This document shows, piece by piece, positions 12,551 through 23,286 of a stretch of DNA of 64,000 nt (its first letter is position 1; each line of letters starts with the position of its first letter). The DNA is taken from positions 34,250,277 through 34,314,276 of the forward strand of contig CM046845.1 of assembly GCA_025618425.1 (NCBI GenBank). Reading direction: 5' to 3'. Origin of the DNA: Heliocidaris tuberculata (Eukaryota > Echinodermata > Echinoidea > Camarodonta > Echinometridae). The position numbers and the translations under genes are program-made. The notes under the pieces are model-generated. The model did not search any database. It was not told the origin of the DNA and saw nothing but the letters and a program-made list of their open reading frames with translations.

Positions 12551-12700
12551 CTGTGAGGAGAATAGCTGAAGAGCTGAGGACTTCAAAGTTAACTTCTAAA
12601 GTACTCTGAGGAGCATGGAATGGAGGTTTCTTCTTAGCCTCATTACTGGTCCTTGAGAAGGATGGCATCCTGGAAGGTGTCTTGGTTTCTTGGTCTGTAC
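12551..12700 (-). CDS. PLEKHG4: PLEKHG4-like exon 4: serine-rich linker into SEC14-like domain
   Basis: The exon has 150 nt, phase 1 in and out. The acceptor is ctttag and the donor ACAG/gtagga. It encodes a polar serine/proline/lysine linker (DQETKTPSRMPSFSRTSNEA, then KKKPPFHAP) followed by LEVNFEVLSSSAILLTG. The last segment aligns with the start of the SEC14-like domain of Trio/Dbl/PLEKHG4-type exchange factors, where a hydrophobic 'SGxxxLxG' strand precedes the RD(R/Q)xGR motif. The linker has several candidate phosphorylation serines and may be regulatory. A short palindromic repeat lies about 100 bp downstream, in the 630-bp intron to the next exon. Confidence 0.85.
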
Positions 12701-15700
12701 CTAAAGATGAAGACAAGATTGAAATGGAATAAAAACTAGTCCAATAAAAGAATATTTTTGAACAAAGTATGAGATTGCTGTTGTCTGCCCATTTGGTAGC
12801 TTTAATTCATGCTGTACCTGAAAAGAGATTCAGATGAAATTAGAAATAAATCACAGGGATTTCAAAATGTAGATAATTAAATTTCCCATTAAAAGAATAA
12901 ATGCCAGTTCCTATTTCAAGTATGATACCAAAGAATACTACTTGTATATTACAGTCCTTCCTTCTCCTTACAATCTAAAGAGATAATGAATGAGGAAAAT
13001 GAGACAAAAAGTTTACTTTCCACACTTGATTCTGACCCCTGTAACTTAGTTACAATGTTTAGTCACTAATGTAGTGCAATTTACTCTTGGCGACTTCTGT
13101 TAATGCTTCCAAAAACAATACTCACAGTTTCGGTCTGTGAACTGCTTCCACTGAAAGACTATTGATACACCTTTTTCACATACATCACACTGAGATGACA
13201 TGATTTCATAAAATCATTCACAATTCTAGCTACCCCCTGGAGATGATCCTAATGGTGAAATCTACAAGAATGTCGGAACTGAGAAGTAGTAGGAGAGGTA
13301 GCTGCATAAGTTCAATGCCATATATTGATCCAGTTATTTGTGAACATCTTTACGGAGGAATGTCACCACTGGATATCAGGGAAAGAATGTTGAGTTTTGG
13401 GATACCATGCTGACGTCACTGTAACCTTATGTCATGTGTTATTCAAACTAGAATGCTGTGATGCCCCACACGTACATACGCTGCCTTGCACCTGTCCTGA
13501 CCCTATATCACCATGACAACCATGTTTGTTGATAGTAATCTACCAAAGAGATGAAATAACATGGCTACTCTTGCAGGTCACATGGTGTAGCCCCAGTAGG
13601 CCTGCTATTTTTCATAAAATATCCTGTTGAAACATATGACAGTTTGGCTTGAGTTTCTAATATTGTCTGGAAGACAAGCACATCATATATTTTTTCAAAG
13701 ACTGAAGTATGATACAAGAAGTATCATCTCTTCATAGACATTCTGTTGATAGAAGAAAATAAGCTTCTAAAACACAAAGTAATGGATTACAAGCAACAAA
13801 ATATTCAATCTATTATTCAAGGCACAAGTCCATACTCATTTTTAAGTCCAGGGGTAATTTGAAACAAATTATCCCAATTCAAAGTGTCCTAATACATTTA
13901 TCATTAGAATAATTGTCAAAACTTGAGGGTCAATGAAAATTGAAGAGAATATTTTGCCCCTAGAAAACTGTCATTATTACTGTCATATTAAGCCCGGCAT
14001 CATTAAGAACAAAAGGTGTGACTAAATTATTTCTTTTAGTACTACTCATTTTCTTCACCATTATCCAACTCTCTTTACAGTTTTGTCATCAAGAAACAAA
14101 TACAATTCAGAAAGGCAGTATATTGATGGAGTCCAGCTCATGACTGTTGCCCCCTTGCTGAGATGGGATAATAAATCTTAGTTATGAAGACCAGTGATAG
14201 AAGGATACAAAACAAGATCATAACTGAGGTTTGTAGTCTTTCCATATTCTATATGGTATGAGCTATGACAGACAATTAATCTTGCTTTGTATAGTAACTA
14301 TGGAGACTCTTTTGAGGACATGAAATAAATGCTTGAACTTTAAGCCAAGTTGTTATCTCACCTATGGCCAATCATCGAGAAATATTGTATTTGTCATTTG
14401 ATTCTATTTTACATTAAATTCAAGAATGCAGAATAGTGTTTGATAAGTAACATGCATCTCACAAAAGAACAATTTTTTTTACAAACTTCTTTAGGATATA
14501 AATATGTTCTTAACAACCTAAAGTTTGCCTGAATATATCTTGACATACCGACAGCATATGTATGCAAAGTGGATTTAATCTACGCAGACACTGTGATACT
14601 TTAAGTCACACTAAAATAAAACAGTTAGCTGCTATAAATTCCATTAATGCGTCAACTGGTCTATTACCTCATAATATATCTGATTAAACAAAGAAACTTG
14701 AACATATTCTTCATTGCTTTTACAAAGAATTTAATATATTACATACATGTAGCTTTTGAGCTGTTTTTACTAAAATGTAGGTAATCTCTTCTTTAACAAT
14801 CTACCCTAAATTGCTTCAAATGACAAAATGATTCCTAATACTGTAGCTCTTTAAGTGGACACTGATACCTTCAGGTTTCCCACTTGATTTAGTACTGTAC
14901 AGCTTTCAACTGAATTTTAAAAGTATGATATTTCACCTCATCTTCTTAGATCATGGCTTATCTACAAGATCATGCATTCTTTTATCGCCTAACACAACAC
15001 AGAGATTAAATTATGATTGGATTCTAATACTACTCATTATATAGAGTATATCAAACTTTACCAATGAATAACATTAAACTTACTGCTATGCCAGCTCTGT
15101 CTCCTTCCTCGTTTAAAATCCATAATTTCCACTACAATGCGTTGAATACGATTCCAATATACCCGAGTCATTGCAACCCTGAGGGTATAAAATGAGATCT
15201 AATGCAATGTAATTCACTCTCACTCCCTGGGAACCAAAAACCCTCACTTTTTCCCCTCCTCCCTCCTCAAAATTTGTTCTTTCTAGGAGGTAGTCTTTCC
15301 TCATTAGGAAATCTCCAAGAAGATATCAAAGAGAAAAATTGAAAAAGAAAGCAACAAGGTTATTCCAAGCGGTCGTCCTGGTCGGTAACCCACAGTGCTG
15401 ATCGTTTATTCAGAGTGAGAAGTCAAGAAGTCACTCTTTTCAACTTGACCAAGGAAGGCATCATGCTGGGTTCTGATCAGGTGCCATCTTGGTGAATCCA
15501 AACTGAAATTGGAGAACAGATTTGGACTCGATCTAAAGCCAAAAGGATTTCTTCTTTCCTCTTGCTTCTGAAATAAACCCCTTCTCTTAAGTTCATGTCC
15601 AGGATGTACGACTGAGGTATGGGTGTGAGGAGAATAAGATTGACCCAAATAATCCAACAGATTCTTGATCTACAATGCTCACATGATTACCAGCAGCTAT

Positions 15701-16764
15701 CTCCAGATTTAAAAAGGTCTGAAAAGGTCAATATTAGCAAATCTGAAAGATTTCCGAAATAATTATAGAATTGGTCATCTACAATGTTAATGATTGCATT
15801 CATCTCAATCAAGAAACATTTCCTACTCGAGTTACAAAATATAACAACATTATCATGAATCATATTTCAATTAACAGATTATTTTAAGATTTTCAAATAT
15901 ATGAATAGTTTGGAAACATGTTCCTTGACATTTCTTAACATTACATTTAATTAAGAATTAAAAAGACCTGCTTTTAAACAAATACTGTATAATACATGTT
16001 TTAGTTATGAACCTGACATTAATCAAATAAAGGCATATTCCATATCTATAAAAAGAAAATTAAGATATTTCTGCAACCAATGGAGTCACCAATGAATAAC
16101 AAATATACAATTAGCATCTTCATATTATGTGTAATACTGTAGCACATTCCAGTTGATCACACCTGTGGCATGTTATTACAAGCCTGATGGGACTCCATAA
16201 TGCAAAAGCTTTCAGAAAGGTAATGTAGAGAGCCCTCTTTTGGAAGAAATGAGATAGACATTTCATTTTGAAGAACATTAACACACAAGTCCACAACAAT
16301 GGTCACCTATGTCAAAGTCTTGACATAAATGAAATGAAGACAAAAGAGTATGGGAGAAGCTTATCAAGAAATATTCCCAAAGCTACCATTCTACAGAGCT
16401 CTTTCTTGTAAGAAAAAAAAATGAATGAATTACAACATTCCCATATGAAGAAGTTATCTAAAGAACTGTGTTTGTAGACTTCACCTATAAAAATAAAAAT
16501 AAATAAAAATGAGGGCAACACACCAATGAAAGGGCTTTCCATGTACTAGAAGATTTGCAATGCAAGCTATCTCTGGATATGTATGAAAGACAACAACAAG
16601 ATCAAATGAAATTGAAACTCAATCTTGTAGGTAAATCCCATCTCCAGCTTACTTTCAAGTATTGAACTATCTCCTCCCCCTCTTATCCCCAAAACTAATT
16701 TTTACCATTTGAAACTCTTCTTGAGTGACAAACAGAAACCCTTATTGGCAAGATCAATGCTTAC
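12701..16764 (-). other. Intron 3 of the PLEKHG4-like gene
   Basis: A 4.06-kb intron between exons 3 and 4, phase 1. It contains the candidate alternative first exon at 13126-13201. An 88-codon open stretch at about 15668-15405 on the minus strand follows a possible acceptor but is in the wrong phase to follow exon 3. No transposable element is obvious. Confidence 0.7.
13126..13201 (-). CDS. Candidate alternative first exon of the PLEKHG4-like gene
   Basis: A minus-strand ATG at 13201, with an in-frame TGA 15 bases upstream, opens a 25-codon frame (MSSQCDVCEKGV, then FQWKQFTDRN). It runs to a near-consensus donor (AACT/gtgagt) in phase 1. That phase joins exactly to exon 4, giving DRN-C-TDQETK. 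The exon cannot sit between exons 3 and 4 as an internal exon, because phase-1 entry would create an immediate TGA. So it is best read as an alternative start for a shorter isoform that lacks the N-terminal region but keeps the SEC14-like domain. It carries a CxxC pair. Evidence is splice signal, phase and open frame only; no homologue is recognised. Confidence 0.4.
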
Positions 16765-17221
16765 CTGGATCAGTTATTGCTCTCGATGTAATACTGCCCT
16801 CTCCTTTCCTCTTCTTCTTCTTCCATGACGGTCGTCTTCTCAGACCAAGCTGTGGCTTCAAAACATCTGGCCAAAGATGCCTCATGACACCTGTTTCCGT
16901 AGCAACAACAACAGACTTCAATCCTGTAGCATCCTCTACTTCTTTAGTTTTAACATCTCCTCTGAGCAACCTCTGTGGAGCATGAATGGAGAAGAACTCT
17001 CGGAACATCTCCACCGGGATGGGTACCTCTGTTAGTGTGCCCTCTTTCTCTGGGCAGGCGACCAGGACCAGAGTCACTTTCTTGGGGCCGTGGTAGCGTA
17101 CATAGATGTAGAAGTCTCCGACATGGAACTGGTCCCAGTCCAGCTGGGAGAGGTGGACCAGGATCTGTTCAGAATGGGTAATGGGCCAGCTTGGCTCCCT
17201 CAGCTTGTGCTTCAGCTGGAG
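16765..17221 (-). CDS. PLEKHG4: PLEKHG4-like exon 3: N-terminal region and polybasic linker
   Basis: This 457-nt exon (residues 126-277 plus one base of 278) enters in phase 0 through a poly-T/cag acceptor and leaves in phase 1 at CCAG/gtaagc. It opens LQLKHKLREPSWPITHSEQ, then LVHLSQLDWDQFHVGDFYIY and VTLVLVACPEKEGTLTEVPI. These match the PLEKHG4B-type sequence following the DFLLP block: a tryptophan-containing loop, a VxLxxLxW helix, a GDFYL strand and a short beta-rich module. Near residues 253-264 lies a basic stretch (RRRPSWKKKKRK) that could bind acidic phospholipid or act as a nuclear signal; that is inference. It is the most GC-rich stretch of the gene seen here. No stop codon interrupts the frame. 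Confidence 0.88.
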
Positions 17222-18433
17222 CTGAAAAAAAAATGAAAAGAAAGAAATTTCAACTTGATATTTGAGGCATGATTAATCCTGATTATTTCTTAACAGGGGT
17301 AATAATGTGGGAACAAATAATTTATTGTTAACTACAAATTACCTCTTGTTTTACTCTTAAAATATAAGTGATGGAAGGACAAGGGAGAGATCAATAAAAA
17401 CAAGTACCTTGACAATATTCACAAGACATACCTGAGTGCAATTATTCCATTATATCCAGAAAGTTTATTAACCATATGGGGCAGAAAACATCTTCAATGA
17501 AATGCAACTTACAATGAGAGGTGAATTCCAAGGGAATCCTGAAATCCATTCAAAAACTGACAAGTCACCTCTTTAATCCATAAAGGCTTTGAACGAGACA
17601 ATAACAAACCCCCATTTCACACAACATCAGCAACAATCCGGCACATGATTCCATGCAAGAGAATAAATCTTGATTGTTGAACAATCTTCAGTTCCTTCCT
17701 ACATCCTAGAAATGGTTTCCTACGAGAGATCTGAAACCTCTTTACTTAGGGTTATCCTAATCAATCCTTGTCTTAGCTTTGAAGAAAAAAAAAGAAAGAG
17801 GTTTAATCTTTAATCAGATGCGCCCCACATACAGAAGATTACCCACGAGGTTACATGATCCAGGGAAATGTAGTCTTTACATAAAGACGACAGGAAACGA
17901 CGAATCCCTCAATTAGGTCCTGGAAGGTTTAGATGGGGAGTACACTATATCGTCACATTCTAACATGATTCAACATCACTCTAGGGGATGTAATCTTCAG
18001 GAGGCAGGAACACATTAATGTTCCTTTCTTTAAACTACAAACATAGTTTTGTCATGAGTCACTATATTCATGTCTCGCTTTTGTCTCTTTTTTAGGCTAA
18101 CCTGTTAAGATTTTTCACACTTTTGACATCAGCTGCTGTGCTATGATGTAGTATTAGAAAAATTGTTATTCAATTAGATACCAATTGGGACAGGCTACAG
18201 CATGACAGAGAATGAGTTAATGAAGTCAAATGTAGACCAACTTCCCAACCTCCGAAATAAGAGAGGGAATGATATGTAAATTATTAAAATATGCACCTCA
18301 GTAGTGGAAAATTGACTATGGGACATAATTAAGGTAATTTTATCTATTTCATTAATTGTTCATTTCCTCCTTCCAAGGAGAGTGAGAAGGACATCAAAAC
18401 AAATATCTGGAAAGGGAAGCTCTGTACATAAGG

Positions 18434-18671
18434 AAAGTGCCCATCGCAGGGGAAGCAACATGTATCAGTATGATGCATATGTATACACAATGGAAGGGGG
18501 CTCTGTGAACTATCAAAGTGCCCCTCATGGGGGTGGGGACGTGTGTCGTAATGACATAAACCCATATCAACATGGGGCACATGGCCTTGCAAAAAAAGTG
18601 TCCCTCGTAGTAGAAAGAGGTGTCTCCGTATGATGCAAACCCATGTGTGTGTGTGTGTGTGGGGGGGGGGA
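18434..18671. repeat. Degenerate ~80-bp tandem repeat ending in (GT)n-G10
   Basis: Three diverged units begin with AAAGTG(C/T)CC(C/A)TCG-like strings near 18434, 18516 and 18596. Each later contains a TATGATGCA- or AATGACATAA-like segment and an AACCCAT-like segment. The last unit runs into (GT)n at 18644-18660 and G10 at 18661-18670. The plus-strand ORF across it (18382-18633) is an effect of the repeat. Confidence 0.6.
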
Positions 18672-19649
18672 TCCTAGCTCATCATGACTCAGATTGGTGT
18701 CTGTAAGATTCAGACGATACATGGAATTAAGAAGGTCCACCCTGTATCTAAAGCATACCTCATTAATACATGCTAGATTACAAACAGGATATCATTCTGG
18801 ACATATCCATGACATTACCACCTCTTCAATGTCAATACAGGCAACACAAATTGCAGATAAACTGAAACATTATATGGAAGCTACTCCAACACATTGATTA
18901 ATTCATCATTTAACCCATTGACTACTGAATTCTCTCATTCCCATAGGCTTAATACAGGAGACATCTCGTTCACATAGGCAATGGGTTAAAATGTGTTCTC
19001 TATCATTTGAAGAGAAAGTAATTATTCCTGTAAATATATACACATGCCTCAAGGACAGAAAGCAAAGTGCTCAGGGACATATCACAAAGCACATACTGTC
19101 AAAACAAAGAACTAACAACATAACACAAGCACACTGAAAACAAAATATTATATGACTTATTTGATTTTTCTCAAGATCATTGCAATATCATTTTTGGCAC
19201 ATATACATTATTACAATGGAATTGTTGATTTGTTCTTGAATGGAGATTACTATTGTCATGTCATGTTACCTGCAGAGGTATTGGAAGAAAGCCAGTATAT
19301 ATTCTAACAAAACCTTGTGGGGTGTCTCAATATTACCTGTCAACTTCAGGATATTGAACAAAAGTGCCTTTAACCTAGTATTTTCCCTGAGATTTTCAGT
19401 GTGATTGTCACAAATTGGCAATGTAAATGAAATCAATCATAATGTTTTGGATGAAAAACAAATATGAAATAATACATAAGTAAAATCACAGATTTTCTTG
19501 AAAATTTATTCTAAATGATAGAATGAAACTTTAATAATAAATGCAATGTGAGCCATGCACTTAAACATTTTGTGCCCGACAGAAGGGCATTAGTTGGGGA
19601 ATATATGTTCCTTACTCTTTTCAGTCCGGCATACTACAAGCATGTGTTA

Positions 19650-20311
19650 GACCCCTGTTACACATACCTCTGAAAGTGGACTGAGACCGCCTCCAGAGGC
19701 GGCTTGACGTATGTGTAAAATCAACTTTTTTTTAAAAGCCGGACTTAGGCCATCTCCATCCCAGTCCACCTCTGGATGTGGTTTGAAGTCGGCCCGAGGC
19801 CGGACTCAGACCCGCAATCAGTAGATGTAACACCAAAGTGGACTCGACGCCGGCTTATAAGCGGAAGTGACGTAACCCATCATCATATATCAGCATTACA
19901 TCGGGCGCGCTTTGGCTTTACCATCAAGCTTCGATTGTAAATATTTCAATCAGAAATCATTTTCATGATATTCTTTAATTTCATAATGCAATTATATATT
20001 CATAGCAGAAGCCTAAAAAAAATATATGAAGGTAAGAGCTGTGTATGCATGGACTGTTCGCGATGTCGATGAGATAGTACAGCACCTGCAGTGTGAACTG
20101 CACGAAAATACTAAGCGTTTGTTTACATGGAGTGCACCCCAACATCAGCTTGTGAAAAGGCGATGTGAAACCGGCCTATGTGTAGACACAAAATTGCGGG
20201 CCCAAGGTATGTGTAACAGGGGTTGTAATGATCTGGAGACGGCTTCAAATTGCAGGCGTGAAGCCTGCTCCGCAGCCACCTTTAAAAGCTGACGAACGTG
20301 TAACAGGGGTC
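19650..20311. mobile_element. Harbinger-like MITE with TTA target duplication
   Basis: The terminal inverted repeats are GACCCCTGTTACAC and GTGTAACAGGGGTC, flanked by TTA on both sides (19647-19649, 20312-20314). A 3-bp TTA duplication is the hallmark of PIF/Harbinger insertions. Near both ends are subterminal repeats of the same theme (TATGTGTAA at the left, GGTATGTGTAACAGGGGTTG inside the right half). The interior is more GC-rich than its surroundings. The open frames at 20026-20348 lie inside it and have no transposase similarity. Confidence 0.8.
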
Positions 20312-20725
20312 TTAGATTGAACCTTATGGTGTCCTTGAGGATGATCATTATTACATCATCAGTGAATCTCCAAGATAAAAATTTCCCCTCTCTGCATTTG
20401 AGATTTGACAGGGAATCAACTTTTCAGCAAATTTATCTTTTTATAGTCAAATCATTATTTTCTCTGTCAAATATATTTTTTCTTCATTGTCAGGAAATTA
20501 AAATATTTGTAGTGTGACGTTATTGTTAGTAAATGTGTGGAAAAAGATCAACTTGACATCATAACACTCATACAGCTGGAGATGTTCTGTCAATATTTTG
20601 ATGATTGTTTTCATACACTAGAACACATGGGAAAATAAGAAAATATAATGTTGCACATGACACACATACTGGTGATGACATGCACTATCTTTATACTATG
20701 ATAACCTTACCAAAACCATAGACAA

Positions 20726-20729
<4 letters not shown>

Positions 20730-20756
<27 letters not shown>
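20730..20756. repeat. (GA)n microsatellite
   Basis: An uninterrupted (GA)n run preceded by AAAAAGAAA. Confidence 0.95.
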
Positions 20757-21250
20757 TACAAAGCGAGTGAGAAAGTATGCCGTGTTAGAATCATTCTTTT
20801 GAGCTGACCTCTAACCTATATACCAAGCTTGATTACACCTCTATTCAGTTTCTCTGTCCTCAAAATAAAATGTATTCACTTCAAGTCCTTGGAAGGTGAT
20901 ATGAATAATACTGCTTGGTTTCATTCACAGTATGTGATTCAAACAAATCACAATACATTAAACCAACTCAAGAGACTCACAGGAATGTTTAAAAATAAAC
21001 ACTAAAAGTGACTGCTTTTTATTCATAGCACAAATTGAAAGCCTTGATAGGAAGTGAAAATATTACCAAAAGAAATATCAGCATGTCTGCCAATCACAGT
21101 CAAAGTATCTAATACACAGTTTGCATAAGCTTTAATGATGTAGACAGAGTGAAAAATCATAAAATCTAAATGACAGAAGCAGTTGCATAAACAGACACAG
21201 AACTTGTATAGTAGCTAATATAGTCATAGGTGTATAGGTAGTTGTCTGAG

Positions 21251-21688
21251 TAAAAGTAGAAGTAAAGAAAAAAAGAAGAAAAGTAGGATTACTAGTGGTA
21301 GAATAAAATAAGCAGAAGTAGAAGTAGGAGTACAGTTAGAAGTAGAAGTAGAAGTAGAAGTAGAGGTAGAAGTAGAAGTAGAATGAGAAGAAGTAGTAGT
21401 ATGGAAGAAGTAGAAGTAGTATGGAAGAAGTAGAAGTATAAATAGAAGTAGAAGTATATGTAGACGTAGACATAGAAGAAGTAGAAGTAGAAGTAGAAGT
21501 AGAAGAAGAAGTAGAAGTAGAAGCAGAAGTAGAAGTAGAAGTAGAAGTAGAAGAAGAAGAAGAAGTAGAAGTAGAGAATAAGTAGTAGTATGGAAGAAGT
21601 AGAAGTAGAAGTAGAAGTAGAAGTAGAAGTAGAAGTAGAAGTAGAAGTAGAAGTAGAAGTAGAATCAGTAGCAGCAAAAATAGTGTGT

Positions 21689-21743
<55 letters not shown>

Positions 21744-21862
21744 CCGTCATCGTTGTCGTCGTCGTAGTCGTCGTAGTAGTCGTCGTAGGGGCAGCAGCAG
21801 CAGCAGCAGTCGTCGTCGTAGAAGTCATAGTAGTAGTAGAAGTAGCAGCATCACGAGCAGTA
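21251..21862. repeat. Compound hexa-/trinucleotide satellite, about 600 bp
   Basis: (AGTAGA)n with variants occupies about 21251-21670, then pure (AGT)n at about 21688-21744, then (CGT/CAG)-interrupted triplets to about 21862. Because the unit is a multiple of three, all six frames are open over long stretches and give artefactual poly-Val/Glu, poly-Ser, poly-Thr and poly-Leu 'proteins' up to 196 residues. None is likely to be a gene. Confidence 0.95.
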
Positions 21863-23270
21863 GAATAGGTCATATAATTCACCCATTCATCCCTTACTAC
21901 ATCACTGGATATAATCTTTATGAATGGCTGGGATCTTGTCTAATGGACTTCCTAATACCAGTGATGTAGACCAAATAAATACACACAGATGGGCATACTG
22001 ATGCTCTCAAGAACGATTCTCTGTTTACACTGGATTTCATTCCATGTTTCTCTTTCACGTTTCTCTCCCATGATGACAGCTGTGCAGATTGGATGCTATG
22101 ACCTTTCTTTGACTTCTTGGGGAAGGCTCTAAGAGAGGTTCTTTTGCATACAAGAACAGACAAACTCAGAATTTCAATTGTGATTAACAAGAATATTCCT
22201 AGCAACAATAACTCATGTAGCAATACAAACAAGACAAAGAAAAATCAATCTTTACAACTAACAGTTTACACTGGCCAAAACTATCAATGCCAATTTGAAT
22301 GTTGAATTCTTGACAAGAAAATTAGTAATTCACAATCACAATATTATATCAATTTGGTCAACAATTGAGATTATGATTTAAAAAGTTAAAATTAATCTTC
22401 AAACCTGGCTACTAGACAGATATTGAGAAAACTGATGTTCAATAAAAAAGGCCCATGAAAAGAAAACAAGAAAAAATGATCTTTACAGGGAGGTGACCTT
22501 TCCTTGCAGGTGGAAGTTCAAAAAGAATGAATACATTACCCATATTTAACATTTTTATACCTTGGAGATATAGTTTTAGGTCCATGGATATATGATTTCA
22601 GTAACTAACTTCTAACTTCTTCCCCTATAGAGGGGGGTATTTTGGTATCTGTTTAGAGGAAAGACACTTCTCTGTCTAATGTTAGGACAGGTGGTTTATA
22701 TCTCTATCTATTATGAGCATGTGTGATGTGATGATTTCATCAAAACTTGCCCTCAATAGGTTTCAATTCAATAATAACATGTATGGCCTGGTAGGAGAAG
22801 GTATGTGGATTAAAGAATTAAGGCATCTGTCTCTTCTTTCTATATAATTCATCATACAAGACAACATACATTCAAGATAAAATGGTAGCTTATATTATTC
22901 GAATATTTTCGACCTACCGCTGGTGGTGATATTGTCTTGAAATAATACTAGCTCCTGTTGTGTCAAATCAATTTACAAGTAATTTCATTTTTAGAAATAA
23001 GAGAAACAAGGAACAAATCCTGTCTATTTACAGCTGTGTTTGCTTCATATTCAAGTATTAAGTGAACTTGTAAAGAGAGAAATAAAAACAGTTTCTATGT
23101 TTGTAGATACACACTGGTGGTAGAGATGCTGTGAGAGGGGTGATATTTGTTCACCCTCCACCAAGGGGGATGATGAAGTGATGCTTGGAGTGTAAACATT
23201 CCCTCATGAAAGGTGAGCTATTAGTCTGCTTCACCTTACCTTCTATTTTCTTTCTTTCAATTCCACTCCT

Positions 23271-23286
23271 CCCCCCCCCCCCCCCC
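23271..23286. repeat. C16 homopolymer
   Basis: Sixteen consecutive cytosines; comparable G or C runs occur at 281-300, 10722-10734 and 35749-35762. Confidence 0.95.

Noticed and set aside
15406..15668. Minus-strand 88-codon open stretch after a TAG acceptor-like site in intron 3
   Set aside because: Its frame starts in phase 0 while exon 3 ends in phase 1; in phase 1 it stops after 25 codons. No polypyrimidine tract and no family similarity.
21292..21969. Long open frames up to 196 residues on both strands
   Set aside because: They are translations of the trinucleotide satellite in every frame.
21918..22232. Minus-strand 104-residue frame with a possible acceptor near 22150
   Set aside because: No good donor in frame, no family match, and adding it between exons 2 and 3 would break the spacing known from PLEKHG4B.
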